This document shows, one piece after another, positions 7,829 through 16,003 of a DNA stretch of 64,000 nt. Source of the stretch: Sutcliffiella horikoshii. Lineage in GTDB: Bacteria; Bacillota; Bacilli; Bacillales; Bacillaceae_I. The position numbers were made by a program, and so were the translations under genes. How positions within the stretch are numbered: position 1 is the first letter of the stretch; the number at the start of each line of letters is the position of its first letter. The stretch spans positions 1 to 64,000 of the forward strand of contig NZ_VTEV01000001.1 in the NCBI RefSeq assembly GCF_008180725.1, written 5' to 3'. The notes under the pieces are model-generated. The model had not been told where the DNA came from, made no database searches, and saw only the letters and a list, made by a program, of their open reading frames with translations.

Positions 7829-8911
7829 CTATTTCCCCACGTACCTCGACAAAGGCCGATAAATCACATTATCCTCAGCTTGTTCCAAAACATGCGCGGT
7901 CCAACCGACCATTCGACTAGCGGTAAAGGTCGGTGTAAAAAGGGAAGAATCCATTTGAATTGCTTTCATGATGGCAGCAGCATAAAACTCTACATTGGTG
8001 TATAGACCTCTACCGGGTTTAAGTTCTTCCAACACATCTATAGCCGCACTCTCTACCTCTAATGCCAAATCCAGCCATCTATCTTTTCCTACAAGTCCAG
8101 ATAAGGTTTCCTTCAGTGCAATAGACCTGGGATCATGCGTTTTATATACTCGATGGCCGAACCCCATCAGTTTTTCTCCAGCCAGTATTTTTTCTCGTAA
8201 ATGTGATTTTTTATCTTTAGCTTCACTCAAATCGTTCAACAGAAAAATTACCTCAGAAGGAGCGCCACCATGTAAGGGCCCTTTCATCGTTCCGATTGCA
8301 GAAGTCACCGCAGATACAAGGTCCGTCTCGGTTGAAGCGGTTACTCTCGCGGAGAAAGTGGATGCATTCATTCCGTGTTCCATTGTCAGTATCATATACG
8401 TCTCCAATGCACGGACATGCTCGGGGCTTGCTTTTCTTCCGTTTAACATATACAAATAATTCTCAACATGGCTTAAATCTAGCCGAGGAGAAATTATTTC
8501 TTTTCTTTCTAAAGTTCTTTTTCTACAGGCAATGATCGTAGGTATAACCGCTGTCAGTTTCATCGCATCTTCAACGGTAGGTTTCCACTTCATGGATTGA
8601 TCCCCGGCACTGGAAATCACTGTTCTTATGGTACTCATCATATCCATATCCTCCGGAAGAGCAAATAAGACTTTTTCCATCGTTGGGGAGAGGCTCCTAT
8701 AGGATGTAAAAGTAGATGTAAATTTTTCTAACTGTACACCAGTAGGCAGTTCTCCAAACCATAAGAGATGCGCAATTTCCTCGAAAGAATAGGTACTTGA
8801 GATGTCTCTAATCTCAAATCCACGATAAACTAAACGGCCATTTGTTCCATCCACTTCGGCAATCCTTGTTTGAGCAGCAATGACACCTTTTAATCCTCTT
8901 TGTACATCCAT
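7829..8911 (-). CDS. citA: Citrate synthase, CitA type
   Basis: 360 residues, the usual length for the Bacillus type I enzyme that condenses oxaloacetate and acetyl-CoA to citrate. Active-site histidines are H214 in GPLHGG and H253 in MGFGHRVYKTHDP; H179 (MEHGMNAS) and R333 (ASRMVGW) are also conserved. At the position of the usual catalytic aspartate (NVDFY) this protein has glutamate, E308 in YTNVEFYAAA, which, as I recall it, is also the state of B. subtilis CitA, the minor citrate synthase. RBS AAAGGGTGA precedes the ATG at 8911. The divergent LysR gene at 9023 is the expected regulator, CitR. A methylcitrate synthase role is possible but no prp genes are near. Confidence 0.9.
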   Translation of the reverse strand: MDVQRGLKGVIAAQTRIAEVDGTNGRLVYRGFEIRDISSTYSFEEIAHLLWFGELPTGVQLEKFTSTFTSYRSLSPTMEKVLFALPEDMDMMSTIRTVISSAGDQSMKWKPTVEDAMKLTAVIPTIIACRKRTLERKEIISPRLDLSHVENYLYMLNGRKASPEHVRALETYMILTMEHGMNASTFSARVTASTETDLVSAVTSAIGTMKGPLHGGAPSEVIFLLNDLSEAKDKKSHLREKILAGEKLMGFGHRVYKTHDPRSIALKETLSGLVGKDRWLDLALEVESAAIDVLEELKPGRGLYTNVEFYAAAIMKAIQMDSSLFTPTFTASRMVGWTAHVLEQAEDNVIYRPLSRYVGK

Positions 8912-9022
8912 TCATAATCACCCTTTCTTTAGTTATCTATATTTTATAAAATATAATTGATTATGAAAATTAAAGATAATAAAACATATTGATTAATAAA
9001 GGTAATCAGAGGAGGAGGTTGT
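8912..9022. promoter_or_regulatory. citA-citR divergent control region
   Basis: A 111-base A/T-rich interval between the two start codons. It contains the dyad ATAAT-TG-ATTAT at 8953-8964 and several T-N11-A type arrangements of the kind LysR regulators bind. Individual promoters were not assigned with confidence. Confidence 0.4.
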
Positions 9023-9901
9023 ATGGAGCTCAATTGGCTCAAAACATTTGTAATCGCTGCAGAACATAATAATTTCAGAAAAGCATCTGAATTATTGTAT
9101 ATTTCACAACCAACAGTGACTGTACATATTAAGCAATTGGAAAAGGAAGTCGGGATTGAACTGTGTGTTCGAGATGGTAGAAAAGTAATGTTGACAGAGG
9201 CAGGGCGAAGTTACTTAAAACATGCAAAATCGTTACTAGCTCTTTATGAAGAAGGAATTTCGGAGTTGCATTCTATTCAACAGGGGTTCACATCACGACT
9301 CACAATTGGAATTTCGCCATTGATTGCAGATACGATTTTGCCTTTTGTGCTTAAACAATTTATTCGGTCCCATCCTACAATAGAAATATCCGTTAAAATC
9401 ATAGAATCAATTAAAATTGAACATGCTGTGGAATTGGAGGAAGTTGATATCGGTTTATCATGTCTGCCTAACATAAAAACAGACCTGGAATGCCACCCCT
9501 TATATGATGATCCCCTAGTTTTGGTTGTGCCCCACGATGGCTTTGATTTGGAGACAGGATATCCACTGGAAGAAGAGGATATTTTTCGTCACCATACCTT
9601 GTTGACTCACAATCACCCTGGGTATTGGGACGAACTATGTCAGCAGATTAAGGCTAAGTATCCTCACACAAAAATGATGAAGGTGTCCCAAACTCATATT
9701 ACTAAGCGGTTCATTATAGAGGGGTTGGGGGTCTCCATTTTACCTAAAACCACTGTGAGGCGTGAACTTTTAGAAGGTAGGCTACTTGTAGTAGATTGCC
9801 GCTCGATAAATCTACCAGATGCCAAAGCATATGCACTGATGAAATATGAGCATTCGTTACAAAAGGAGTTTTTGAGATTTTTATCACATTACAGAATATA
9901 G
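9023..9901 (+). CDS. citR: LysR-family transcriptional regulator, CitR
   Basis: 292 residues. The N-terminal winged helix-turn-helix is standard LysR (LNWLKTFVIAAEHNNFRKAS, then QPTVTVHIKQLEKEVGIELC, residues 3-50), followed by a linker helix and a two-lobed substrate-binding domain from about 90 to 290. It is divergent from citA with a 111-base gap, the arrangement found in B. subtilis, where CitR represses citA. RBS GGAGGAGG lies 6-7 bases upstream of the ATG. Assignment as CitR rests on family plus this context. Confidence 0.85.
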   Translation: MELNWLKTFVIAAEHNNFRKASELLYISQPTVTVHIKQLEKEVGIELCVRDGRKVMLTEAGRSYLKHAKSLLALYEEGISELHSIQQGFTSRLTIGISPLIADTILPFVLKQFIRSHPTIEISVKIIESIKIEHAVELEEVDIGLSCLPNIKTDLECHPLYDDPLVLVVPHDGFDLETGYPLEEEDIFRHHTLLTHNHPGYWDELCQQIKAKYPHTKMMKVSQTHITKRFIIEGLGVSILPKTTVRRELLEGRLLVVDCRSINLPDAKAYALMKYEHSLQKEFLRFLSHYRI

Positions 9902-9919
9902 CAGTAAGCAAAATGGAAG

Positions 9920-9952
9920 CATTACTCCCACGAAAAGGAGTAATGTTTTTTC
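9920..9952 (+). terminator. Rho-independent terminator of citR
   Basis: CATTACTCC, 8-base loop, GGAGTAATG, then TTTTTTCTTTT. Confidence 0.85.
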
Positions 9953-10011
9953 TTTTGCCCCGGCTTGTCAACAAATCTATAAAAATCGGTATTTTCTCTT
10001 TATCTAGTTTA

Positions 10012-10048
10012 TATAGTAATAGTAGTGGGACGAATATACATTACTATA
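10012..10048. promoter_or_regulatory. Inverted repeat before fixA
   Basis: TATAGTAA at 10012-10019 and TTACTATA at 10041-10048 are perfect 8-bp arms around 21 bases, 40 bases before the fixA start. It could be an operator or an mRNA leader hairpin; no regulator is named by it. Confidence 0.4.
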
Positions 10049-10087
10049 CATCATGACAAAATAGATAAAGGGCAGGAGGGAATAGAT

Positions 10088-10918
10088 TTGCTTCACATTG
10101 TTGCCTGTATAAAGCAAGTACCGGATACAAAAGTAATTAAGATGAATCCAAAAACGAATACGATGGACCGTGCCAGTGCCCCGGCGATATTAAATCCTTA
10201 CGATGCCCACGCGGTAGAAGAGGCAGTACGCCTGAAAAACAAATATGGAGGAACCGTATCGGTCGTCACGATGGGACCACCACCAGCAGTTAAGGCTATT
10301 CGGAAATGCATCGAAATTGGGGCCGACGAGGGATACATGATTTCAGACAGAGCTTTTGCCGGAGCGGATACCTTAGCAACCAGTTATGCATTAACAAAGG
10401 CAATCAATAAAATTAGTGAAATAAAGCCGATCGATTTGATCATTTGCGGAAAAATGACCATTGACGGTGATACAGGACAAGTAGGGCCCGGTATTGCCCG
10501 GCGTCTTGATATACCACCATTGACTTCTGTTAATAAAGTTGTCGAAATCCAAAAAGATGATGGCTGTATGGTGGTTCATAGGAAACTAGAAGATGGATAC
10601 GAGGTTGTACAAACTACCATGCCTTGCTTACTTTCAGTAGAAAAAGAGATAAACGAGGTACCCTATTCTTCTTTTCCGAACATGCTAAAGGCTGCCCGAT
10701 ATCAACCTGTTATTTGGTCTGTCAATGATCTTGAGGATATAGATCGAAAACAGCTAGGTTTAAAGGGCTCACCAACCATTGTTGCAAAAGTTTGGGCCCC
10801 TCCTAAGCCAGAGGGTGGGAAGATACTTGAGGGTGACGCGGACGAACAAGTGCAGCAGTTGCTTTCCGTAGTGTTGGAAAAGAAAGAGTTGTTTGCAGAA
10901 ATGAGGGGATCAAAGTGA
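10088..10918 (+). CDS. fixA: Electron transfer flavoprotein beta subunit, FixA
   Basis: 276 residues from the TTG at 10088, chosen because RBS AGGAGGG (10075-10081) lies 7 bases before it and the family begins (hydrophobic)HIVACIKQVPDTK; the longer frame to 10025 adds an unrelated 21-residue tail. The AANH/ETF fold is shown by NPYDAHAVEEAVRLKNKYGG near 35-55, VVTMGPPPAVKAIRKC near 60 and GKMTIDGDTGQVGPGIARRL near 120. FixA pairs with FixB to form the flavoprotein that, with FixC and FixX, splits NADH electrons between quinone and ferredoxin or flavodoxin. fixB starts 4 bases before its end. Confidence 0.92.
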   Translation: MLHIVACIKQVPDTKVIKMNPKTNTMDRASAPAILNPYDAHAVEEAVRLKNKYGGTVSVVTMGPPPAVKAIRKCIEIGADEGYMISDRAFAGADTLATSYALTKAINKISEIKPIDLIICGKMTIDGDTGQVGPGIARRLDIPPLTSVNKVVEIQKDDGCMVVHRKLEDGYEVVQTTMPCLLSVEKEINEVPYSSFPNMLKAARYQPVIWSVNDLEDIDRKQLGLKGSPTIVAKVWAPPKPEGGKILEGDADEQVQQLLSVVLEKKELFAEMRGSK

Positions 10919-11937
10919 GTTTTGAGGATTATAGCGGGGTCTGGGTTTTCATTGAAGAAAATGAAGGGAAGATTGCACCGGTTTCCTTGGAACTACTTGG
11001 GGCCGGACGAACGCTTGCAGACAAACGTGGAGTGGAGCTTGCTGGAATCGTCATTGGTGAAAATGTCACAGGACTTGCTGATACAATTTTTGAATATGGA
11101 GCAGACAAGGTTTATGTATATGACCAACCGATCTTCCAATTGTATCGTACGGAATCATTTATGAAAGCACTGCTCCATTGCAGTGAAAAGTACAAGCCGG
11201 AGATTATTTTGTATGGGGCTACATCAACTGGAAAGGACCTTGCAAGTGCTGTTGCAACAGATCTTCCAACAGGCTTAACTGCTGACACAACTGAACTGGA
11301 TGTTGAGGAAGATACAGGGTTACTATTGGCAAGTCGCCCGGCATTCGGTGGGAATATCATGGCGACCATCCTCTGTAAAAAGTACCGCCCACAAATGGCG
11401 ACTGTCCGTCCGAAAGTGATGAAAGCGCTCCAACCTGAAGAGGGTCGTACGGGGCAGTTAATTGCAGAGCAAGTTGATATCAAAGAAGAAGATATGCGTA
11501 CAAAAGTATTAAAGATTGTCAGGGAAACCAACAAAAAGATAAGAATCGATGAAGCGGATATAGTCGTCGCTGGCGGAAAAGGTCTTGGAAGTGAACAAGG
11601 ATTTGAACTTGTTCATCAACTTGCAAAAACCCTTGGAGGAGTAGTTGGGGCAAGCCGTGATGTAGTAGAAGCCGGCTGGGTGGAGCACCATCATCAGGTC
11701 GGGCAAACAGGAGTAACGGTAACACCTAAGATTTATTTTGCTATTGGTATCTCTGGGGCGATTCAGCATATTGTGGGAATGAAGAATTCAGGATTGATTA
11801 TCGCCATTAATAAAGACCCGGATGCAGCCATTTTCCATTCATGCCATTATGGGATCGTCGGAGATGCATTTGAAATTGTCCCGTTGCTTGTAAAGGAATT
11901 CCATAAAGCTTTACATGGAGAGGAGGTAGAAGTTTAA
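10915..11937 (+). CDS. fixB: Electron transfer flavoprotein alpha subunit, FixB
   Basis: 340 residues. The N-terminal AANH domain (about 1-190) contains VWVFIEENEGKIAPVSLELL and GATSTGKDLASAVATDLPTG. The C-terminal FAD-binding domain (about 215-340) carries the ETF-alpha signature: VGASRDVVEAGWVEHHHQVG, VTPKIYFAIGISGAIQHIVG and AINKDPDAAIFHSCHYGIVG. The start GTG at 10915 overlaps the fixA stop (GTGA), indicating translational coupling. It binds the FAD that bifurcates electrons in the FixABCX complex. Genes fixA-fixX overlap or touch throughout, so the four are one operon. Confidence 0.93.
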   Translation: MSFEDYSGVWVFIEENEGKIAPVSLELLGAGRTLADKRGVELAGIVIGENVTGLADTIFEYGADKVYVYDQPIFQLYRTESFMKALLHCSEKYKPEIILYGATSTGKDLASAVATDLPTGLTADTTELDVEEDTGLLLASRPAFGGNIMATILCKKYRPQMATVRPKVMKALQPEEGRTGQLIAEQVDIKEEDMRTKVLKIVRETNKKIRIDEADIVVAGGKGLGSEQGFELVHQLAKTLGGVVGASRDVVEAGWVEHHHQVGQTGVTVTPKIYFAIGISGAIQHIVGMKNSGLIIAINKDPDAAIFHSCHYGIVGDAFEIVPLLVKEFHKALHGEEVEV

Positions 11938-13232
11938 TGCCTGAAAAGTTTGATTGTATCGTGGTTGGTGCAGGTCCTGCAGGTATCTCATGTGCATATG
12001 AACTTGCTAAGGGCGGTGCGAATGTTCTTTTGTTGGAAAGAGGGGAATACCCAGGATCTAAAAATGTTATGGGTGGAGTGTTATATAGAAAGATGATGGA
12101 GGATATCATTCCTGATTTTCATAAAGAGGCCCCGCTTGAAAGGCCCATTGTCGAGCAACGCTTTATGATGATGGACAAGGAATCCGCCGTTACATTCGGT
12201 TACAAAGGCCTGGAGTGGGCACAGGAACCTTTTAATAATTTTACCGTTTTAAGGGCGAAGTTTGATCAATGGTTTGCCGGAAAAGCGGTGGAACAAGGGG
12301 CATTACTTGTCAATGAAACGGTCGTTCTAGAATGTATTGTGGAAAACGGAAAAGTGGTGGGGGTAAGGACAGATAGGCCTGATGGTGAAGTCTATGCAGA
12401 TGTAGTGGTTCTTGCAGATGGTGTGAATTCCTTACTGGGTAAATCGCTCGGTTTTCACAAGGAATACCGGCCAGATGAAGTGGCCCTTGCCACGATGGAA
12501 ATCATTAAGCTCGACAGTAAGGTGATTGAGGATCGTTTCAACCTGGAAAAGAACCAGGGTTGTACGATAGAACTCTTAGGAGATGCCACAAAAGGCATTC
12601 TTGGTACAGGATTTCTGTATACCAACAAAGACACTTTAAGTATTGGGGTCGGAACACTTCTATCCGGATTAATTGAGCATAAGATAAGACCATATGAACT
12701 GTTGGAATATGTGAAAACACATCCGATGGTCCGACCTTATCTTGCTGGCGGGGAACCTGTCGAATACCTGGCCCACTTGATTCCAGAAGGTGGGTTGAAA
12801 TCAATGGGGCGTATCGTGGCTGACGGGGTATTAGTGGTAGGTGACGCGGCACAGCTTGTGAATGCCATCCACCGTGAAGGATCGAACCTTGCCATGACTT
12901 CAGGGAGGCTGGCGGCATCCACTATTCTTGAAGCCATGGCAGTTGGAGATTTTTCCGAACGGACGCTGGATCAATACAGGGTCAATCTCATGAAGAGCTT
13001 TGTTGGCCAGGATATGAAAAAATACAAGGATTCCACCCATCACTTTAATAAGTTTCCACAATACTTTGATCAATACATCCCAATGGTAAACAGAGCAGCC
13101 AGCCAGATGTTTACAGTTGATGGTAAGTCCAAGTGGGAAAAGCAGAAAAAGATCTGGAAGGATCTTGGCTCACCGAAAGAAAAACTTAAACTAGCCCGAG
13201 ATGCATACCGGGCATGGAAGGTGATGAAATAA
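11937..13232 (+). CDS. fixC: FixC, ETF-quinone oxidoreductase-like flavoprotein
   Basis: 431 residues. An N-terminal Rossmann FAD motif FDCIVVGAGPAGISCAYELA (residues 4-23) is followed by LLERGEYPGSKNVMGG, and the FAD-closing motif GVLVVGDAAQLVNAIHREGS is near 300. The protein is the FixC branch of the ETF-QO family: it takes electrons from FixAB and passes the high-potential pair to quinone, while FixX carries the low-potential one. Its ATG overlaps the fixB stop by one base. No membrane-spanning segment is evident, as in other FixC proteins. Confidence 0.92.
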   Translation: MPEKFDCIVVGAGPAGISCAYELAKGGANVLLLERGEYPGSKNVMGGVLYRKMMEDIIPDFHKEAPLERPIVEQRFMMMDKESAVTFGYKGLEWAQEPFNNFTVLRAKFDQWFAGKAVEQGALLVNETVVLECIVENGKVVGVRTDRPDGEVYADVVVLADGVNSLLGKSLGFHKEYRPDEVALATMEIIKLDSKVIEDRFNLEKNQGCTIELLGDATKGILGTGFLYTNKDTLSIGVGTLLSGLIEHKIRPYELLEYVKTHPMVRPYLAGGEPVEYLAHLIPEGGLKSMGRIVADGVLVVGDAAQLVNAIHREGSNLAMTSGRLAASTILEAMAVGDFSERTLDQYRVNLMKSFVGQDMKKYKDSTHHFNKFPQYFDQYIPMVNRAASQMFTVDGKSKWEKQKKIWKDLGSPKEKLKLARDAYRAWKVMK

Positions 13233-13528
13233 TGAGTGAACAGAAAAAGGGTCAGTCTATCGAAGAAAAACAATATCTGGTTCGCTTTAATGCTGACACC
13301 AAATCACATTTGACAGTCATGGATGAAGATATTTGTTTAACAAAATGTCCCGATAAGATCTGTACTATCTTTTGCCCGGCGGAAATTTACAAATGGGAAA
13401 ACATTAGGATGCATGTGGGTTACGAGGGTTGTCATGAGTGTGGCAGTTGCCGAATTGGTTGTCCCCATCAAAATATTAAATGGGAGTATCCAAAAGGCGG
13501 TCATGGAATTGTGTTCCGTTTAGCTTAG
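13232..13528 (+). CDS. fixX: FixX, ferredoxin-like protein
   Basis: 98 residues from the ATG at 13232 (MSEQKKGQS), overlapping the fixC stop by one base; the AAGGTG six to eight bases upstream is the RBS. An upstream in-frame ATG at 13214 would add six residues without an RBS. Cysteines occur as CLTKCPDKICTIFCPAEIY (residues about 38-56) and CHECGSCRIGCPH (about 74-86), the pattern of FixX ferredoxin-like proteins, which serve as the low-potential acceptor from FixABC. A terminator follows directly. Confidence 0.92.
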   Translation: MSEQKKGQSIEEKQYLVRFNADTKSHLTVMDEDICLTKCPDKICTIFCPAEIYKWENIRMHVGYEGCHECGSCRIGCPHQNIKWEYPKGGHGIVFRLA

Positions 13529-13559
13529 AAGTCTATCGCATTAGCGGTGGGCTTTTTTT
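13529..13559 (+). terminator. Rho-independent terminator of fixABCX
   Basis: AAGTCTATCGC, ATTA loop, GCGGTGGGCTT, then TTTTT; the stem includes G.U pairs. Confidence 0.7.
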
Positions 13560-13635
13560 AATTGTAAAGGGGAGGGGGTCTTTAAAAAAAGGGTACCTAG
13601 GGGCATCATATGTATAATCTTTCACAAACATCTGC

Positions 13636-13667
13636 AAAAAGAAAAACGTAGTGTTTTTCTTTTTTTA
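13636..13667. terminator. Bidirectional terminator
   Basis: AAAAAGAAAAAC, GTA loop, GTGTTTTTCTTTTTTT. It lies just after the stop of the minus-strand gene at 13680 and also faces the fix operon. Confidence 0.6.
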
Positions 13668-13679
13668 CACTTTTCTTTC

Positions 13680-14018
13680 TTAACCAGCGATTGTATAAAG
13701 CTGACCGTCATTTGCAATTCGTTCCACTTCTGAAGTGTAATCTATAGCCTCATCAATGGATAAGAAGAAGGACGAAACATATAGAGGATGCTTATAGTCA
13801 AATCCTCCACCTATTTCTGCCGGGAACACAACTACTTGCCAATGGTAATAATCATCTCCCGTCCCCATTGCTCTGCCTTCAAGGGCAATCAACCAGTGAC
13901 TGTAATTATCACAGCACTCAAAGTCCGTCACTTTTTCTAAAAAAATTACAAGATCATCCTTATTAATTGGAACCAAAGACTTTGGGTAAAATTCTCCGTA
14001 ATTAGGAGCTTCTCTCAT
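13680..14018 (-). CDS. Hypothetical protein, 112 residues
   Basis: Start chosen at the ATG at 14018 (MREAPNYGEFYPKSLVPINK): on the minus strand AAAGGAGAG lies 7-8 bases before it, whereas the longer frame to 14081 adds a 21-residue hydrophobic tail with no RBS. The protein is acidic and aromatic-rich (SHWLIALEGRAMGTGDDYYH, then WQVVVFPAEIGGGFDYKHPL), soluble, with a Cys-Cys pair (FECCDN). I do not recognise a family. It ends at a bidirectional terminator and is not in an operon. Confidence 0.65.
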   Translation of the reverse strand: MREAPNYGEFYPKSLVPINKDDLVIFLEKVTDFECCDNYSHWLIALEGRAMGTGDDYYHWQVVVFPAEIGGGFDYKHPLYVSSFFLSIDEAIDYTSEVERIANDGQLYTIAG

Positions 14019-14206
14019 AAACATCTCTCCTTTACATGAAATATGGGTAAGTAGTAGTTGTATTATTATATGAAGGAGCACTTGAATTATTTTGTGTTTT
14101 TTGAAAATTTAATTTTATTTCACATCAAAGGTTGTATAATAGATAGATAGATCACTATCAGGAGTGAAAAGGCCCAGGTGACAAATACAGTCATTATAGG
14201 AATGGA

Positions 14207-15121
14207 GTGATCGTGTTGAACCAAACGGAAATGTTAACAGAAATTCAACAACTCGAGATGGAAATCCTCGAAAAGAAGAAGCAGTTAGCAAAAATGAAAC
14301 GCAACATAGAAAAAGAGAAAGTCGATAATTATGTCTTCTCGTCTTTTCAAAATGGTAGGGTAAGCTTGGCAGAGTTATTTGAAGATAAAAATGAATTATT
14401 CGTGGTTCACAACATGGGGAAAAGCTGTTCCTATTGCACAATGTGGGCAGATGGATTTAATAGTGTATATCATCATATCCGCAGAAAGGCTGCGTTTGTT
14501 GTATCAACCCCAGATGCGCCAGATGTTCAAGAGAATTTCGCAGAGGAAAGAAGTTGGAATTTCCCGGTTGTTTCTACAAAAGACACGACTTTTAAAGAGG
14601 ACATGGGATTTGTGGTGAATGGTGGCTATTATCCTGGTGTTACCGTCTTTACAAAAGATGAAAAGGGAGATATTTACCGTCATTCAAGCGCTTTTTTCGG
14701 ACACGGAGATGATTATTGTTCGGTATGGCCATTATTCGATCTTCTACCTTCCGGATATGAAGATTATAAACCAAGTAAAAAAATCAATGACCGTTCCCCT
14801 TATCAGTTGACAAATAACATAGCAATACAAGTGAAAGATTATGAGAATGCTATTGAATTTTATCACCAAATCCTTGGGATGAAACCAGAAAAAAGTACAG
14901 ATTCTGAAACACTATTTACTATGAATGGCACGAATTTATATGTAGAGAATCATAATAAGGGTGATGATTCATCCGTATTTTTCGAATTCGCAGTTGAAAA
15001 CATGGAAGATGCTAAAAAAGTCTTACTGGCAAATAACTGCATCATTACGAAGGAGTTTAACGAGAAGAGTATGATGATAAGTGACCCCTACGGATTAAAA
15101 TTCCATCTATTTCAAGTGTAA
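14207..15121 (+). CDS. DUF899 thioredoxin-like domain fused to a VOC (glyoxalase-like) domain
   Basis: 304 residues. Residues about 1-40 are a helical, probably coiled segment (EIQQLEMEILEKKKQLAKMK). Residues about 45-180 match DUF899: VVHNMGKSCSYCTMWADGFN, the region where related proteins carry a CxxC, then RSWNFPVVSTKDTTFKEDMG and SSAFFGHGDDYCSVWPLFDL. Residues about 200-304 are one VOC module (NNIAIQVKDYENAIEFYHQI, ending MISDPYGLKFHLFQV). The start could be GTG 14207, GTG 14213 or TTG 14216; GGAG at 14204-14207 favours the TTG. A substrate is not predictable. The two parts are usually separate proteins. Confidence 0.8.
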   Translation: MIVLNQTEMLTEIQQLEMEILEKKKQLAKMKRNIEKEKVDNYVFSSFQNGRVSLAELFEDKNELFVVHNMGKSCSYCTMWADGFNSVYHHIRRKAAFVVSTPDAPDVQENFAEERSWNFPVVSTKDTTFKEDMGFVVNGGYYPGVTVFTKDEKGDIYRHSSAFFGHGDDYCSVWPLFDLLPSGYEDYKPSKKINDRSPYQLTNNIAIQVKDYENAIEFYHQILGMKPEKSTDSETLFTMNGTNLYVENHNKGDDSSVFFEFAVENMEDAKKVLLANNCIITKEFNEKSMMISDPYGLKFHLFQV

Positions 15122-15134
15122 TGACGAAGGTTAG

Positions 15135-15167
15135 GATCGCTTTTCTTTTTGAAAAGCGGTTCTTTTT
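15135..15167 (+). terminator. Rho-independent terminator
   Basis: GATCGCTTTTC, TTTTT loop, GAAAAGCGGTTC, then TTTTT. Confidence 0.8.
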
Positions 15168-15218
15168 GATATACTGGGCTAAATATAGTAATAGTTTAGA
15201 AGGGAATTACGTGCACCT

Positions 15219-15983
15219 ATGAAATTAGTATCTTGGAATGTAAATGGAATTAGAGCTTGTGTTAAAAAAGGATTCATGGATTATTTTAATGAGATGGATG
15301 CGGACATTTTCTGTATTCAAGAAACGAAACTTCAAGAAGGGCAAATCGACTTAGATACGCCAGGGTACTATCAATATTGGAACTATGCAATCAAAAAAGG
15401 ATATTCAGGCACAGCTGTTTTCACAAAAATAAAACCTCTGCATGTACGTTATGGATTGGATGAGGAAAAGGTTGAAGAGTGTGAACCGGAAGGTAGGATA
15501 CTGACTCTTGAGTATGAGGATTTTTTCTTAGTGAATGTGTACACCCCAAACTCTCAACGAGATTTGGCAAGACTTCCTTTTCGATTAGATTGGGAAGACC
15601 GTTTCTTGGCTTACATAAAAATGCTAGATCAGGAGAAGGCAGTTATTTTATGTGGAGATCTAAACGTAGCACACTCGGAAATTGACTTGAAAAATCCTAA
15701 ATCTAACCGCAACAGTTCTGGCTTTACAGAAGAAGAAAGAGGTAAGATGACCAGGTTGCTAGGAGAAGGATTCACCGATACATTCCGCCATTTTTATCCT
15801 GACTTGAAAGACAAATACACATGGTGGTCCTATATGAATAAGGTCCGCGAAAGAAATATCGGTTGGCGCATTGATTATTTCATCGTTTCCGATAAGTTAA
15901 AGGATTCATTGAAGGACGCTGAGATACACTCTGATATTATGGGAAGCGACCATTGCCCTGTGGTACTTGTAAGGAATAAATAA
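15219..15983 (+). CDS. exoA: Exodeoxyribonuclease III / AP endonuclease ExoA
   Basis: 254 residues, full family length. Motifs of the exonuclease III (EEP) family are all present: LVSWNVNGIRACVKKG at 3-18, the metal-binding Glu in CIQETKLQ near 32-39, NVYTPNSQRDLARLPFRLDW near 107, GDLNVAHSEIDL near 146, WWSYMNKVRERNIGWRIDYF near 208-227 and the catalytic GSDHCPVVL at the C-terminus. It cuts abasic sites in base excision repair and degrades DNA 3' ends. The D-amino acid aminotransferase gene follows by about 20 bases and may be cotranscribed. Confidence 0.95.
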   Translation: MKLVSWNVNGIRACVKKGFMDYFNEMDADIFCIQETKLQEGQIDLDTPGYYQYWNYAIKKGYSGTAVFTKIKPLHVRYGLDEEKVEECEPEGRILTLEYEDFFLVNVYTPNSQRDLARLPFRLDWEDRFLAYIKMLDQEKAVILCGDLNVAHSEIDLKNPKSNRNSSGFTEEERGKMTRLLGEGFTDTFRHFYPDLKDKYTWWSYMNKVRERNIGWRIDYFIVSDKLKDSLKDAEIHSDIMGSDHCPVVLVRNK

Positions 15984-16003
15984 CACATCTGGAGGTATTG
16001 AAA

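Noticed and set aside
11112-11534. Long antisense frames across fixB and other genes
   Set aside because: These are shadows of strongly coding plus-strand genes and have no RBS or known domains.
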